Assembly (NCBI RefSeq): GCF_038561935.1
Contig: NZ_CP102770.1
Span: forward strand, 5,704,001-5,768,000
Length of the DNA stretch: 64,000 nucleotides
Reading direction: 5' to 3'
Source: Myxococcus stipitatus
GTDB taxonomy: Bacteria; Myxococcota; Myxococcia; Myxococcales; Myxococcaceae
The notes under the pieces were generated by a model, which was not told the DNA's origin, did no database searches, and saw only the letters and a list, made by a program, of their open reading frames with translations. Positions 7,367 to 16,209 of the stretch are shown here, piece after piece (within the stretch, counting starts at the first letter, position 1; each line of letters starts with the position of its first letter). The position numbers and the translations under genes are program-made.

Positions 7367-9184
7367 TCAGCCCGTGTGCGCCGCGCCGTTCTCCGCGTAG
7401 AGCGACTCGACGAGCCCCGCGTGCTTCAGCTCCACCGCCTTGCGGCGGACCTTGAGCGTGGGCGTCAGGTCACCCGCGTCCACGGAGAACTCGTGGGGCA
7501 GCACCGCGAAGCGCTTGATGTTCTCGAAGCGGGAGAGCTTCGCGTTGACGTCGCGGTCCAGCGCCTGCTGGAGTACCTGGTGCAGCCGCGCGTCCTGGGC
7601 GAGCACCCCCACCTCCTCCGGCCAGCCCTTCTCCCGGGCCAGCGCGCGCACCTTCTCCCCGTCCAGCGCCAGCAGCGCCACCAGGTAGTTGCGCCGCTCC
7701 CCCACCACCACCGCGTGGCCCACGCCGGGCAGCGTCTTGAGCAGCTCCTCGATGTTGCCGGGCGCCGTCTTCTTCCCGCCGGAGGTGACGATGATCTCCT
7801 TCTTGCGGCCGGTGATGTGGAGGTAGCCCTCCCCGTCCAACTGGCCCACGTCGCCGCTGTGCAGCCACCCGTCCTGGAGCAGCTCCGCGGTGGCCTCCGG
7901 GTTCTTGTAGTAGCCCGTGCACACGTTGCCGCCGCGGATGAGGATCTCCCCGTCCTCGGCGATGCGGACCTCCACGCCCAGCATGGGCCGCCCCACGGTG
8001 CCCAGGTGCGTGGCCTCCTCCGTGTTGACCGTGCCCGGGCCGGACACCTCCGTCATGCCCCACACTTCGTGGATCAGCATGTCGATGGAGGCGAAGAACT
8101 CCAGCACGTCCCGGCCGATGGGCGCGGCGGCCGTGGCGAAGAAGTCCACCCGCTCCATGCCGATGCGCGTCTTGAGGGGCTCGAAGACGAGCCGCCGGGC
8201 CACGCTGTACTGCGCCGCCAGCGTCACGGGGATGCGCTCGTGGCGCTGGGCCCGTGAGTGCATCTCCGAGGCGACCCCGCGCGCCCAGTCCACCAGGCGG
8301 CGCTTCAGCGGCGGCTGGGAGCGCAGGCCCTCCTCCGCCTTGGCCTTGAACTTCTCCCACACCCGGGGCACGCCGAAGAAGAACGTGGGCCGCACGTCCT
8401 TCAGGTTCGCGGGCATCGCCTCCACCGAGTCGGCGAAGTACACCTGGATGCCCAGCATCAGCGGACAGTGGAGCGAGATGACCTGCTCCGCGATGTGCGA
8501 CAGCGGCAGGTAGGACAGGATGATGTTGTCCGCCTTCTTGCCGAAGCTCACCGCCTGGCTGAGCTGGCGCGACGTCCAGGTCAGGTTGTGGTGGCTGAGC
8601 ATCACGCCCTTGGGGTGCCCCGTCGTCCCCGAGGTGTAGATGAGGGTGCCCAATGACTCGGGCTTGAGGGCGTTGACGCTGTCCCAGTAGGGCTTGTCGT
8701 CGGCGCCCGCGCCCTTCTCCAGCACGTCCGCATAGCGCAGCACCCCTTCGGGCAGGGGCGTGGCCGGCGGGTCCAGGATGATGAGGTGGCGCAGCTTGGG
8801 CAGCCGCTCGCGCAGGAGCAGGCCCGTGCGCAGGTGCTTCTCGTTCTCCACCACCAGGAGGGAGGCCTCGCAGTGGCGGAGGATGTACTCCAGCTGCTCC
8901 AGCGCGCTGGTGGTGTACAGACCCACCGGCACGCCTCCCATCGCCATGGAGGCGAGCGCGGCGACGTGCCACTCCTCGCGGTTGAAGCTGATGATGCCCA
9001 GGGGCTGGCCTTCCCCGTACCCCAGCGACCTCAGGCCCAGGGCGAAGTGTTTGACTCGCTGCGCGTATTCGAACCAGGAGGTGGGGACATAGGCGCGCCC
9101 ACGGCGCGTCCAGAGGGCCGGCCGATGCTCATGCTGCGCGGCCCGCTCATGAAGGGCATGCACCATCGTCTTCGGGAGGTCCAT
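7367..9184 (-). CDS. Long-chain acyl-CoA synthetase (AMP-forming)
   Basis: Activates fatty acids to acyl-CoA through an acyl-adenylate; FadD15/ACSL-like form with the extended linker seen in eukaryotic-type enzymes. 605 residues. Motifs: A3 loop LIYTSGTTGHPKGVMLSHHN, the A5 block EVWGMTE, GWLHSGDVGQLD and the A8 hinge GRKKEIIVTSGGKKTAP with the downstream Lys in SRFENIKRF. The M at 9184 fits the family start (MDLPKTMVHALHERA); 9166 is a second in-frame ATG. It faces gltA across a shared terminator and diverges from the zinc-ribbon gene at 9266. Fatty-acid activation fits either lipid recycling or phospholipid catabolism; the sequence does not say which. Confidence 0.92.
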   Translation of the reverse strand: MDLPKTMVHALHERAAQHEHRPALWTRRGRAYVPTSWFEYAQRVKHFALGLRSLGYGEGQPLGIISFNREEWHVAALASMAMGGVPVGLYTTSALEQLEYILRHCEASLLVVENEKHLRTGLLLRERLPKLRHLIILDPPATPLPEGVLRYADVLEKGAGADDKPYWDSVNALKPESLGTLIYTSGTTGHPKGVMLSHHNLTWTSRQLSQAVSFGKKADNIILSYLPLSHIAEQVISLHCPLMLGIQVYFADSVEAMPANLKDVRPTFFFGVPRVWEKFKAKAEEGLRSQPPLKRRLVDWARGVASEMHSRAQRHERIPVTLAAQYSVARRLVFEPLKTRIGMERVDFFATAAAPIGRDVLEFFASIDMLIHEVWGMTEVSGPGTVNTEEATHLGTVGRPMLGVEVRIAEDGEILIRGGNVCTGYYKNPEATAELLQDGWLHSGDVGQLDGEGYLHITGRKKEIIVTSGGKKTAPGNIEELLKTLPGVGHAVVVGERRNYLVALLALDGEKVRALAREKGWPEEVGVLAQDARLHQVLQQALDRDVNAKLSRFENIKRFAVLPHEFSVDAGDLTPTLKVRRKAVELKHAGLVESLYAENGAAHTG

Positions 9185-9265
9185 CCGACGAACGCTAGCG
9201 GATGTAGGGGCCTTGCCACCATGCCCCCGGTTCGAGGACGTTGACAGCTGGTTGGAGGGCTTTGT

Positions 9266-9643
9266 ATGCCGCGCCCGACCATGAGCATCGACTTCACCTG
9301 CCAGAAGTGCGAGGCAAGCTTCGAGCTTGACGTGCAAGACCTCATCGAGGGGACAGAGAAGATTGTCTGTCCTCACTGCGATGCGAAGGCACCCGCGAAC
9401 CTCTCCGAGGACTTCGTCGCGGCGCTTTCGGAGATGCGCGCGCAGATCGCCGTGCTCGACAAGAAGTTCGCCGTCTCCATGACGTTGGAGTCGGAGGACG
9501 TCGAGGACACGCTCGACGACGAGGACGAAGACGAGGATGAGGAGTCCGACGACGAAGACGACGACCTCGACGAGGACGAGGATGAGGACGTCGACGACGA
9601 GGAGGACTACGACGACGAGGACGAAGACGACGAGCGCCGCTGA
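9266..9643 (+). CDS. Small zinc-ribbon protein with long acidic tail
   Basis: Function unknown. Residues 8-40 form a Cys4 zinc ribbon (FTCQKCEASFEL followed by IVCPHCDAK), similar to MJ0042/FmdB-type finger-tip domains. Residues 45-70 are a short predicted helix (VAALSEMRAQIAVLDKKF). The final 50 residues are almost all Asp and Glu ending in ERR, encoded mainly by repeated GAC/GAG codons, so this part is low complexity and likely disordered. An alternative start is ATG 9281 (MSIDFTCQKC). It stands alone, divergent from the acyl-CoA synthetase and followed by a hairpin. Acidic tails of this kind often mimic nucleic acid or recruit basic partners; that is inference only. Confidence 0.75.
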   Translation: MPRPTMSIDFTCQKCEASFELDVQDLIEGTEKIVCPHCDAKAPANLSEDFVAALSEMRAQIAVLDKKFAVSMTLESEDVEDTLDDEDEDEDEESDDEDDDLDEDEDEDVDDEEDYDDEDEDDERR

Positions 9644-9654
9644 CGTCCGCCCCC

Positions 9655-9692
9655 TTGCCCTCCGGGCGACCAGCTCGCACCCCCGAGGGCAA
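9655..9692 (+). terminator. Hairpin after the zinc-ribbon gene
   Basis: TTGCCCTC (9655-9662) pairs with GAGGGCAA (9685-9692), extended inward by GGG/CCC. A second hairpin (CCGCCCTCCC with GGGAGGCGG, 9706-9728, one bulged C) follows at once. Both lie between the stop at 9643 and the next GTG start at 9746. Confidence 0.5.
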
Positions 9693-9745
9693 CCGGGCTG
9701 AAATGCCGCCCTCCCGAGAGGGAGGCGGGTGCGTAGGTTCAGGGT

Positions 9746-10531
9746 GTGAGAACACCCAACCGCGCCACTCTCTTCGTCGCCCCTCTCTCGGCGCTGTTGC
9801 TGGCGCTGGGAGGGCTCCTGCTGCTCCCCGGTTTCCGAGCCCCAAGAGCCATCGCGGCGACACTTCAGGACGCCTCCGAGCAACCGTGCGTCACCGAGCA
9901 CGGAGGCGACCCCAAGGCCTGCTCCGAGCTTGTTGAGTTGGAGGTGCAGGACGTCATCCCGCTCATGGAGGCCCAGACTCACGCCATCGTGCTCACCACG
10001 AAGGACCAGGAGATGCTCCTCCCCGTCTTCGTGGACGAGGCCGCCGCGGTCTCCATCGCCTTCAGGCTCGCGGAGCGTGAGCCTCCCCAGCCGCTCGCGC
10101 AGGACCTGCTGGACGACGTCGTGGACCAGCTCGGCGCCAAGGTGACGGAGGTCCGCATCGACGACCTGCGAGACAACGTCTACTCGGGCCGCGTCTTCCT
10201 CGAGCAGGGGGCGAAGAAGCTGACGCTGGAGGCCCGTCCCTCCGACTCCATCGCCATGGCCCTCTCCAGCCACGCCCGCATCCGCGTCACGCGCAAGGTG
10301 CTGACGCTGGCGGGCATCAGCCGCGACGAGGTCGAGGCCCTCCAGAAGGGCGGCCCGGGCGTGGGAGGCAGCGGCTCCGGCGGCCTCATGGACGAGTCCT
10401 CGCCGCTGCCGCCCCCGGGCCTGCCCGCGCCGGGCACTCCGTCCGACGACCCGGGCACGGGGGGAGACCTGCCTCCGGGCCATCCGCCCCTGGGCTCGCC
10501 GAAGGGGGCCGGCAAGAAGATCGAGCTCTAG
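9746..10531 (+). CDS. Exported or membrane-anchored bifunctional nuclease (BFN/DUF151) domain protein
   Basis: 261 residues from a GTG start with a weak AGGG upstream. Residues 1-40 form a hydrophobic signal or anchor (LFVAPLSALLLALGGLLLLPG). Residues 58-190 match the BFN domain (VELEVQDVIPLM, IVLTTKDQEMLLPVFVDEAAA, ARPSDSIAMALSSHARI): the aspartate and serine of RPSDSIAMAL are the family signature. The last 65 residues are Gly/Pro-rich and probably disordered. BFN domains are found in small cytoplasmic proteins of Thermotoga and mycobacteria and in plant stress nucleases; an N-terminal export signal is unusual. Stand-alone gene, followed by a strong terminator. Confidence 0.85.
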   Translation: MRTPNRATLFVAPLSALLLALGGLLLLPGFRAPRAIAATLQDASEQPCVTEHGGDPKACSELVELEVQDVIPLMEAQTHAIVLTTKDQEMLLPVFVDEAAAVSIAFRLAEREPPQPLAQDLLDDVVDQLGAKVTEVRIDDLRDNVYSGRVFLEQGAKKLTLEARPSDSIAMALSSHARIRVTRKVLTLAGISRDEVEALQKGGPGVGGSGSGGLMDESSPLPPPGLPAPGTPSDDPGTGGDLPPGHPPLGSPKGAGKKIEL

Positions 10532-10560
10532 GCCCCGCGGCCCGGCACCCGATTGAAACG

Positions 10561-10600
10561 AAAAAGCCCGGCCCCCCTCCCAGGGATGCCGGGCTTTTTC
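10561..10600. terminator. Rho-independent terminator
   Basis: AAAAAGCCCGGC (10561-10572) and GCCGGGCTTTTT (10588-10599) form a perfect 12-base stem with an A tract on one side and a T tract on the other, so it can act on both strands. It follows the BFN gene. Confidence 0.92.
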
Positions 10601-10708
10601 TCTCGAGGGCCTTCCCCGAAGGGTGAGCACCTCGCCTGAGGCCAGAGTAAGTCCCCTGGACCCGGAACTGTCAAGCCATGGGCCGAGGCGCCTAGGATGC
10701 GCGCGCAT

Positions 10709-12109
10709 ATGCGCAAGGCGAAGATCATCTGCACCCTGGGGCCCGCTTCGAGCTCGCTGGAGGTCATCGAGGGCCTCATCCGCGCGGGGATGAACGTGGC
10801 GCGGCTGAACTTCTCTCACGGCACGCACGACGAGCACCGGCAGCGCGTGGCCCTCATCCGGAAGGCCGCCCGTCGGCTGAAGCTGCCCGTGGCCATCCTC
10901 CAGGATATCCAGGGACCCAAGATTCGCCTGGGGAAGTTCGACGGTGGACAACTCGCGGTGAAGGCAGGCGAGCGGGTGACGGTGACGACTCGTTCGGTCC
11001 TGGGACACGGCACCCTCATCCCCACGCCCATCAAGTCGCTGACGAAGGACGTGAAGGCCCGCGACGCCATCCTCCTGGACGACGGGCGGGTGCGGCTGCG
11101 CGTGCGCAAGGTCTCCGGGCAGGACGTCTCCTGCGAGGTGGAGGTCGGAGGTCTGCTCAAGGACCACAAGGGACTGAACCTCCCGGGTTCACCCATGTCG
11201 GTGCCCACGATTACGACGAAGGACGAGGCGGACCTCGCGTTCGGCCAGGACGTGGGCGTGGACTACGTGGCGCTGTCCTTCGTGCGCACCGCCGAGGACA
11301 TCCACCGCGCGCGCAAGCACGTGGCGAAGAACAAGACGCCCCTCATCGCGAAGATTGAAAAGCCGCAGGCGGTGGAGCAGCTGGAGGCCATCGCCCGCGC
11401 CGCGGACGGCATCATGGTGGCCCGGGGGGACCTGGGCGTGGAGATGCCGCTGGAGCAGCTCCCCGCCATCCAGAAGCGCATGGTGCGCGTGGTGAACCAG
11501 ATGGGGGGCCTGGTCATCGTCGCCACGGAGATGCTGGAGAGCATGGTGACCAACCCGCGCCCCACCCGCGCGGAGGTGTCCGACGTGGCCAACGCGATTC
11601 TCGACGGCGCCGACGCGGTGATGCTGTCCGGCGAGACGGCCGCGGGGCGCTACCCCATCGACGCGGCCGCCACCATGGCGCGCATCGTGGAGGAGACGGA
11701 GCGCGGCGTGACGCGGCACCAGCACCACTCCCCCTTCGAGCGCTCCGAGGACCTGGGCACCGGCGTCGCCGCGGCGGCCGTGGCGGCGGCGGACCAGCTC
11801 GGCATCCAGACGATTGTCGCGTACACGGAGAGCGGCCACACCGCGCGCCTCATCTCCGAGTTCCGCCCCAACGCGCGCATCATCGCGCTCACGCCGAACG
11901 AGGCGTCCATCCAGCGCATGGCCCTCTATTGGGGTGTGACGGGGCACCAGGTGGCGCGGGTGAAGTCCACGGACGCCATGCTGAACCAGGTGCGCAAGCT
12001 GTGCCAGCGCGAGAGCCTGTGCCCGGCGGGGACGCCCGTCATCGTCGTGGCGGGGGTGCCGCTCAACGTGCCGGGCAACACCAATCTGATGAGCATCCAC
12101 CGCGTGTGA
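10709..12109 (+). CDS. pyk: Pyruvate kinase
   Basis: Makes pyruvate and ATP from PEP and ADP. The ATG at 10709 gives the family N-terminus RKAKIICTLGPAS and has TAGGA 11 bases upstream; ATG 10697 is in frame but adds only four residues. Signature block IAKIEKPQAVEQL with the catalytic Lys, MVARGDLGVEMP with the metal-binding acids and the ATEMLESM...PTRAEVSDVANAILDG helix are all present. The C-terminal domain ends close after the last strand (MSIHRV), 466 residues in total. The gene is monocistronic, bounded by a terminator upstream and a convergent gene 18 bases downstream. Confidence 0.96.
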   Translation: MRKAKIICTLGPASSSLEVIEGLIRAGMNVARLNFSHGTHDEHRQRVALIRKAARRLKLPVAILQDIQGPKIRLGKFDGGQLAVKAGERVTVTTRSVLGHGTLIPTPIKSLTKDVKARDAILLDDGRVRLRVRKVSGQDVSCEVEVGGLLKDHKGLNLPGSPMSVPTITTKDEADLAFGQDVGVDYVALSFVRTAEDIHRARKHVAKNKTPLIAKIEKPQAVEQLEAIARAADGIMVARGDLGVEMPLEQLPAIQKRMVRVVNQMGGLVIVATEMLESMVTNPRPTRAEVSDVANAILDGADAVMLSGETAAGRYPIDAAATMARIVEETERGVTRHQHHSPFERSEDLGTGVAAAAVAAADQLGIQTIVAYTESGHTARLISEFRPNARIIALTPNEASIQRMALYWGVTGHQVARVKSTDAMLNQVRKLCQRESLCPAGTPVIVVAGVPLNVPGNTNLMSIHRV

Positions 12110-12127
12110 GCGCGGCGGACGTCTTCG

Positions 12128-12793
12128 TCAGAGCACCTTCTGCTCGAAGTCGTAGATCTTCTCGACGGCGAGCTGACGGTAGCGGTCCATGTTGAGCGCC
12201 CGGCGCGCGCACTCCCAGACGAGCTCGTTGGGCGCGCGCTGCGGCTCCTTCTTCTTGCGGCGCTTCACTTCCGCCTTGATGGGCTTCACCGCCACCTTGG
12301 GGTGGTAGCAGAACGCGGAGGAGAACAGCAGGTGCCCGCCGAACGGGATGAGGCGGGCCTCCAGGATGTCGCCTGTCTCCAGGCCGGCGATGTGGCGCCG
12401 CTCCGTCACGTCGAAGTCCTTCCCCGAGTACAGCTCCCGCAGGCGGACCAGCCCCTTGCCCAGCTTGCGGACCTCGAAGAGGCCGTGGACCGTCTCCGTG
12501 AAGCTGCGGAAGGCGTTGGACTCCTCGGGGGGCGCGTTCGCCAGGCGGTGCTCGTAGAACTCCGCGGCCGGCGTCTTGCCCGTCAGCGGCGAGACGCGGT
12601 CGTAGAGGTAGAAGTCGAGGAACGACGCCATGCGCAGCTCGAAGAGCTTGTCGTCCTCGAAGACCTCGCCCGTCAGGCGGAAGTACTCCGCCTTCGCGTC
12701 GAGCAGGTCTGCCTTCCGTGACTCCACGCTGCCGAAGGCGATGAGCTGGTCCAGGTACGGCTGGTAGGAGAGCGGTGACAGCGGGGAATCCAT
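12128..12793 (-). CDS. Conserved hypothetical protein, last gene of the pyr run
   Basis: I do not recognise this 221-residue protein. It has no signal peptide or membrane segment, is rich in aromatic and charged residues, has the central block FLDFYLYDRVSPLTGKTP and a Lys/Arg-rich stretch (KAEVKRRKKKEP) near residue 180. Codon use matches its neighbours. It lies 15 bases downstream of carA on the same strand and so is probably cotranscribed with pyrB-pyrC-carA, but nothing in the protein points to pyrimidine metabolism. Confidence 0.7.
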   Translation of the reverse strand: MDSPLSPLSYQPYLDQLIAFGSVESRKADLLDAKAEYFRLTGEVFEDDKLFELRMASFLDFYLYDRVSPLTGKTPAAEFYEHRLANAPPEESNAFRSFTETVHGLFEVRKLGKGLVRLRELYSGKDFDVTERRHIAGLETGDILEARLIPFGGHLLFSSAFCYHPKVAVKPIKAEVKRRKKKEPQRAPNELVWECARRALNMDRYRQLAVEKIYDFEQKVL

Positions 12794-12808
12794 AGGGGGA
12801 AGGCTATT

Positions 12809-13930
12809 CTACCCCGCCATCAGCTTCGCGAAGCGGCCAAAGAGATAGCGTGCGTCATGAGGGCCGGGGGAGGCCTCGGGGTGGTACTGCACGCTGAAGG
12901 CCCGCGCGTCCGGGACGGCCAGGCCCTCCACCGTGCCGTCGTTGAGGTTGATGTGCGTGACAACGGCCTTGCCCTTGAGGCTGGCGTCGTCCACCGCGAA
13001 GCCGTGGTTCTGCGCCGTGATCTCCACCTTGCCCGTGGTGAGGTCCTTCACGGGCTGGTTTCCGCCCCGGTGGCCAAACTTCATCTTGTACGTCCGGCCG
13101 CCCAGGGCCAGCGCCATGATTTGATGGCCCAGGCAGATGCCGAACACGGGCACCTTGCCCAGGAGGGCCGCCACGGTCCGGTCCGCGCCCTTCACCGCCG
13201 CCGGGTCTCCGGGGCCGTTGGCCAGGAAGACGCCGTGGGGCTTGCGGGCGAGCACCTCGTCCGCCGTGGTGGTCGCCGGCACCACCGTCACCCGGCAGCC
13301 GACGTCCACGAGGAAGTGGAGCATCGACTTCTTGAGGCCGTAGTCGTAGGCCACCACCTCGAAGCGCGGGTCCTTCAGGGGCTGGGCGCGCTGGCCGGAG
13401 AACACGTCCGGCGAGGGCAGGTCGAAGACGTACGGCGTCTTCGTCGACACGCCGGTGGCCAGGTCCAGGCCCTCCATGCCGTGGGCGGACCGGGCGCGCT
13501 CCGTCAGCGCGGCCGCGGACAGGCCCTCGCTGGAGATGACACCCATCTGCGCGCCGTGGGTGCGCAGGTGGCGCACGAGGCGGCGGGTGTCCAGGCCCTC
13601 GATGCCCGCGACGTTGTGGCGCTTGAGGTACGCGTCCAGCGACTCCTGCGCGCGCCAGTTCGACGGCTGGCTGGCGAGGGCACGCACCACCATGCCCACC
13701 GCGTGCGGCTTGCCTGCCTCTTCGTCCTCGGGTGTCGCCCCGACGTTGCCCATCTCCGGGTACGTCATGGTGACAATCTGCCCGACGTACGAGGGGTCCG
13801 TAAGGATCTCCTGGTAGCCGAACATGGACGTGTTGAAGACCACCTCACCCACCGTCTCGCCGACCGCGCCAAAGGCTCGGCCCTCGAAGGTGGTGCCATC
13901 CGCCAGGGCGAGCACTGCCCGCTTCGTCAT
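12809..13930 (-). CDS. carA: Carbamoyl-phosphate synthase small (glutaminase) subunit
   Basis: Hydrolyses glutamine and channels ammonia to CarB for carbamoyl phosphate, the precursor of both arginine and pyrimidines. The N-terminal domain has [20 protein letters not shown]; the class I amidotransferase domain (about 190-373) has the nucleophile in [16 protein letters not shown] and the His/Glu pair in [13 protein letters not shown]. The ATG at 13930 shares its A with the pyrC TGA (TGATG); a GTG at 13933 would add one residue. carB is not next to it in this window. Confidence 0.95.
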   Translation of the reverse strand: MTKRAVLALADGTTFEGRAFGAVGETVGEVVFNTSMFGYQEILTDPSYVGQIVTMTYPEMGNVGATPEDEEAGKPHAVGMVVRALASQPSNWRAQESLDAYLKRHNVAGIEGLDTRRLVRHLRTHGAQMGVISSEGLSAAALTERARSAHGMEGLDLATGVSTKTPYVFDLPSPDVFSGQRAQPLKDPRFEVVAYDYGLKKSMLHFLVDVGCRVTVVPATTTADEVLARKPHGVFLANGPGDPAAVKGADRTVAALLGKVPVFGICLGHQIMALALGGRTYKMKFGHRGGNQPVKDLTTGKVEITAQNHGFAVDDASLKGKAVVTHINLNDGTVEGLAVPDARAFSVQYHPEASPGPHDARYLFGRFAKLMAG

Positions 13931-15234
13931 CACCGCGACTCCTTCACCTGACCGTCGGCGTACACCTTCCGGCCAGAAACCCAGGTCTGCACCACGCGGC
14001 CCTTCTGCTTACGGCCATGGAAGGGCGTATTCCGGCTGCGGGAATAGAACCGGTGGGCATCCACCGTCCACTCCTCCAAGGGGTCCACCACGGTGATGTC
14101 CGCCGGGGCTCCAGGGGCCAGGTGGCCGCCCGGCAGGCCGAACGCCTTCGCCGGGCCGTGCGTCAGGAGCTCCACCGCGCGCTTCGCGTCGAGCAGTCCC
14201 GCGTGCACCAGCTCCAGCGTCAGCCCCAGGGCCGTCTCCAGCCCGACAATCCCGTTGATGCCCTTCTCGAACTCCACCTGCTTGTCCAGCACGCCATGGG
14301 GCGCGTGGTCCGTGGCGATGGCGTCGATGGTGCCATCCACCAGCGCCTCGCGCAGCGCCTCCACGTCCCGGTCCGCGCGCAGGGGCGGCGCCATCTTCGC
14401 GTGCGTGTCGTAGTCGCCCACCGCCCGGTCATCCAGGATGACGTGGTGGGGCGTGGCCTCGGCCGTGACGAACAGCCCCCGGCGCTTCGCCTCGCGAATC
14501 AGGCGCACGCTGCCCTCGCAGGACACGTGGGCGATGTGCAGCCGCCCCTTCGTCTCCTCCAGGAGCACCAGGTCCCGGGCCACCATCGCCACCTCCGCCG
14601 AGGCGGGGATGCCGCGCAGGCCCAGCCGCGTGGAGACGGAGCCCTCGTGCATGGCGCCACCGGCGGACAGCGTCAGGTCCTCCTCGTGGACCATGACGGG
14701 CACGCCGAACATCGTGGCGTACTGGAGCGCGCGCCGCATGAGCGCCGCGTTCATGACCGGGCGCCCGTCGTCGGTGATGGCGACACAGCCCGCGGAAATC
14801 AGCTCACCCGTCTCCGCCAGCTCCTCGCCCTTGAGGCCCTTGGTGATGGCCCCCGCGGGGTACACGTGGCAGAGGTTGGCCGCGCGGGCCCTCGACAGCA
14901 CCAGCTCCGTGACGAGCCCGCTGTCGTTGACCACCTTGGTGTTGGGCATGGCCACGACGGCGGTGAAGCCACCGGCCACGGCGGCGCGGCAGCCGGTGAG
15001 GACCGTCTCCTTGCCCTCCTCGCCCGGCTCGCGCAGGTGCACGTGCAGGTCGATGAAGCCCGGCAGCACCCAGCGGCCCGCGGCCTCCACCACCTCCGCG
15101 CCCGGTGGCACGGGCAGCGGCGCGTCGGAGACCTCGGCCACCTTGCCGTCGCGAACCAGGACGTCCCGCACTCCGTCGACACCGTTGCGCGGGTCGATGA
15201 CGCGGCCTCTTCGGAAAAGGACCGTGGCGCTCAT
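13930..15234 (-). CDS. pyrC: Dihydroorotase
   Basis: Zinc amidohydrolase that cyclises carbamoyl aspartate to dihydroorotate. 434 residues, class I (long) type. The metal site HVHLREPG follows WVLPGFIDL near residue 57-65, a second His lies in [11 protein letters not shown], and the catalytic Asp in IATDHAPH. The block [12 protein letters not shown] binds substrate. Its ATG overlaps the pyrB stop (ATGA), and its stop overlaps the carA start, so the three are translationally coupled. Confidence 0.95.
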   Translation of the reverse strand: MSATVLFRRGRVIDPRNGVDGVRDVLVRDGKVAEVSDAPLPVPPGAEVVEAAGRWVLPGFIDLHVHLREPGEEGKETVLTGCRAAVAGGFTAVVAMPNTKVVNDSGLVTELVLSRARAANLCHVYPAGAITKGLKGEELAETGELISAGCVAITDDGRPVMNAALMRRALQYATMFGVPVMVHEEDLTLSAGGAMHEGSVSTRLGLRGIPASAEVAMVARDLVLLEETKGRLHIAHVSCEGSVRLIREAKRRGLFVTAEATPHHVILDDRAVGDYDTHAKMAPPLRADRDVEALREALVDGTIDAIATDHAPHGVLDKQVEFEKGINGIVGLETALGLTLELVHAGLLDAKRAVELLTHGPAKAFGLPGGHLAPGAPADITVVDPLEEWTVDAHRFYSRSRNTPFHGRKQKGRVVQTWVSGRKVYADGQVKESR

Positions 15235-16124
15235 GACGTGCACACCTCGAGGATGGCCCGCCGCACGGCGACGCCGTTGGACACCTGCTCCAGGATGACG
15301 CTGCGAGCCCCGTCCGCCACCGCGGGCGCCAGCTCCAGCCCCCGGTTGATGGGGCCCGGATGCATCACCAGCGATCCCGCCTTCATCCGCTCCTCGCGGG
15401 CCGTGGTGAGCCCGAACAGCCGCGAGTACTCCCGCGTGGAGGGAAGGAAGGCCTCGCTCATCCGCTCGAGCTGGAGGCGCAGGCACATCACCGCGTCCGC
15501 CTGCGGGAGCACCGCGTCCAGGTTGTGCGTCACCTCGGCGCCCAGCGCCTCCAGGCCCGGAGGCACCAGCGTGGGAGGGCCGCAGACGATGACCCGCGCG
15601 CCCAGCGCCTTCAGGCACCAGAGGTTCGAGCGGGCCACGCGGCTGTGCAGGATGTCGCCGACGATGAGCACCGTGCGGCCGTCCAGGCTGCCCCAGCGCT
15701 GCCGCAGGGTGAAGGCATCCAGGAGGGCCTGCGAGGGGTGCTCGTGCGTGCCGTCACCGGCGTTGATGACGACACACCGCACATGCTTCGCCACCAGGTG
15801 AGGCGCGCCCGACGAGCGGTGGCGCATGACGATGGCCACCGGCCCCGTCGCCTCGATGTTGCGAGCGGTGTCCAGCAGCGTCTCCCCCTTGGAGGTGGAC
15901 GAGCCGGAGGGGCTCCAGTCGAGGACCCCCGCGCCCAGGCCGCGAGCGGCCATGTGGAACGAGGTGCGCGTCCGGGTCGAGTCCTCGAAGAAGAGGTTGG
16001 CGACCACCTTGCCGCGCAGGAGGTGGGTGGTGTCTGGACCACCGGGCAGGTGCGCACGCGCCCTGTCGAGCACCGCTTCGAGCTCGTCCCGGCGCCAGCC
16101 TTCGATTCCAAGGAGGTGTCTCAT
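15231..16124 (-). CDS. pyrB: Aspartate carbamoyltransferase catalytic subunit
   Basis: Condenses carbamoyl phosphate and aspartate. Motifs: FFEDSTRTRTSFHMAA (carbamoyl-phosphate site, STRT), HPSQALLDAFT and HPGPINRG. ATG at 16124 (RHLLGIEGWRRDEL) matches the family start; an upstream in-frame Met at 16169 adds 15 unmatched residues. No pyrI regulatory subunit gene and no PyrR gene or attenuator are visible nearby. An 85-base gap separates it from lepB upstream. Confidence 0.95.
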   Translation of the reverse strand: MRHLLGIEGWRRDELEAVLDRARAHLPGGPDTTHLLRGKVVANLFFEDSTRTRTSFHMAARGLGAGVLDWSPSGSSTSKGETLLDTARNIEATGPVAIVMRHRSSGAPHLVAKHVRCVVINAGDGTHEHPSQALLDAFTLRQRWGSLDGRTVLIVGDILHSRVARSNLWCLKALGARVIVCGPPTLVPPGLEALGAEVTHNLDAVLPQADAVMCLRLQLERMSEAFLPSTREYSRLFGLTTAREERMKAGSLVMHPGPINRGLELAPAVADGARSVILEQVSNGVAVRRAILEVCTS

Positions 16125-16209
16125 GGCCGGGGCCGCCGCGTACCCCGGGCGGTCCGGCGCGTCAAGCACCGTCGCAGATCATCCGGGCTGCTTGCCCGCT
16201 GGGTGTGAG

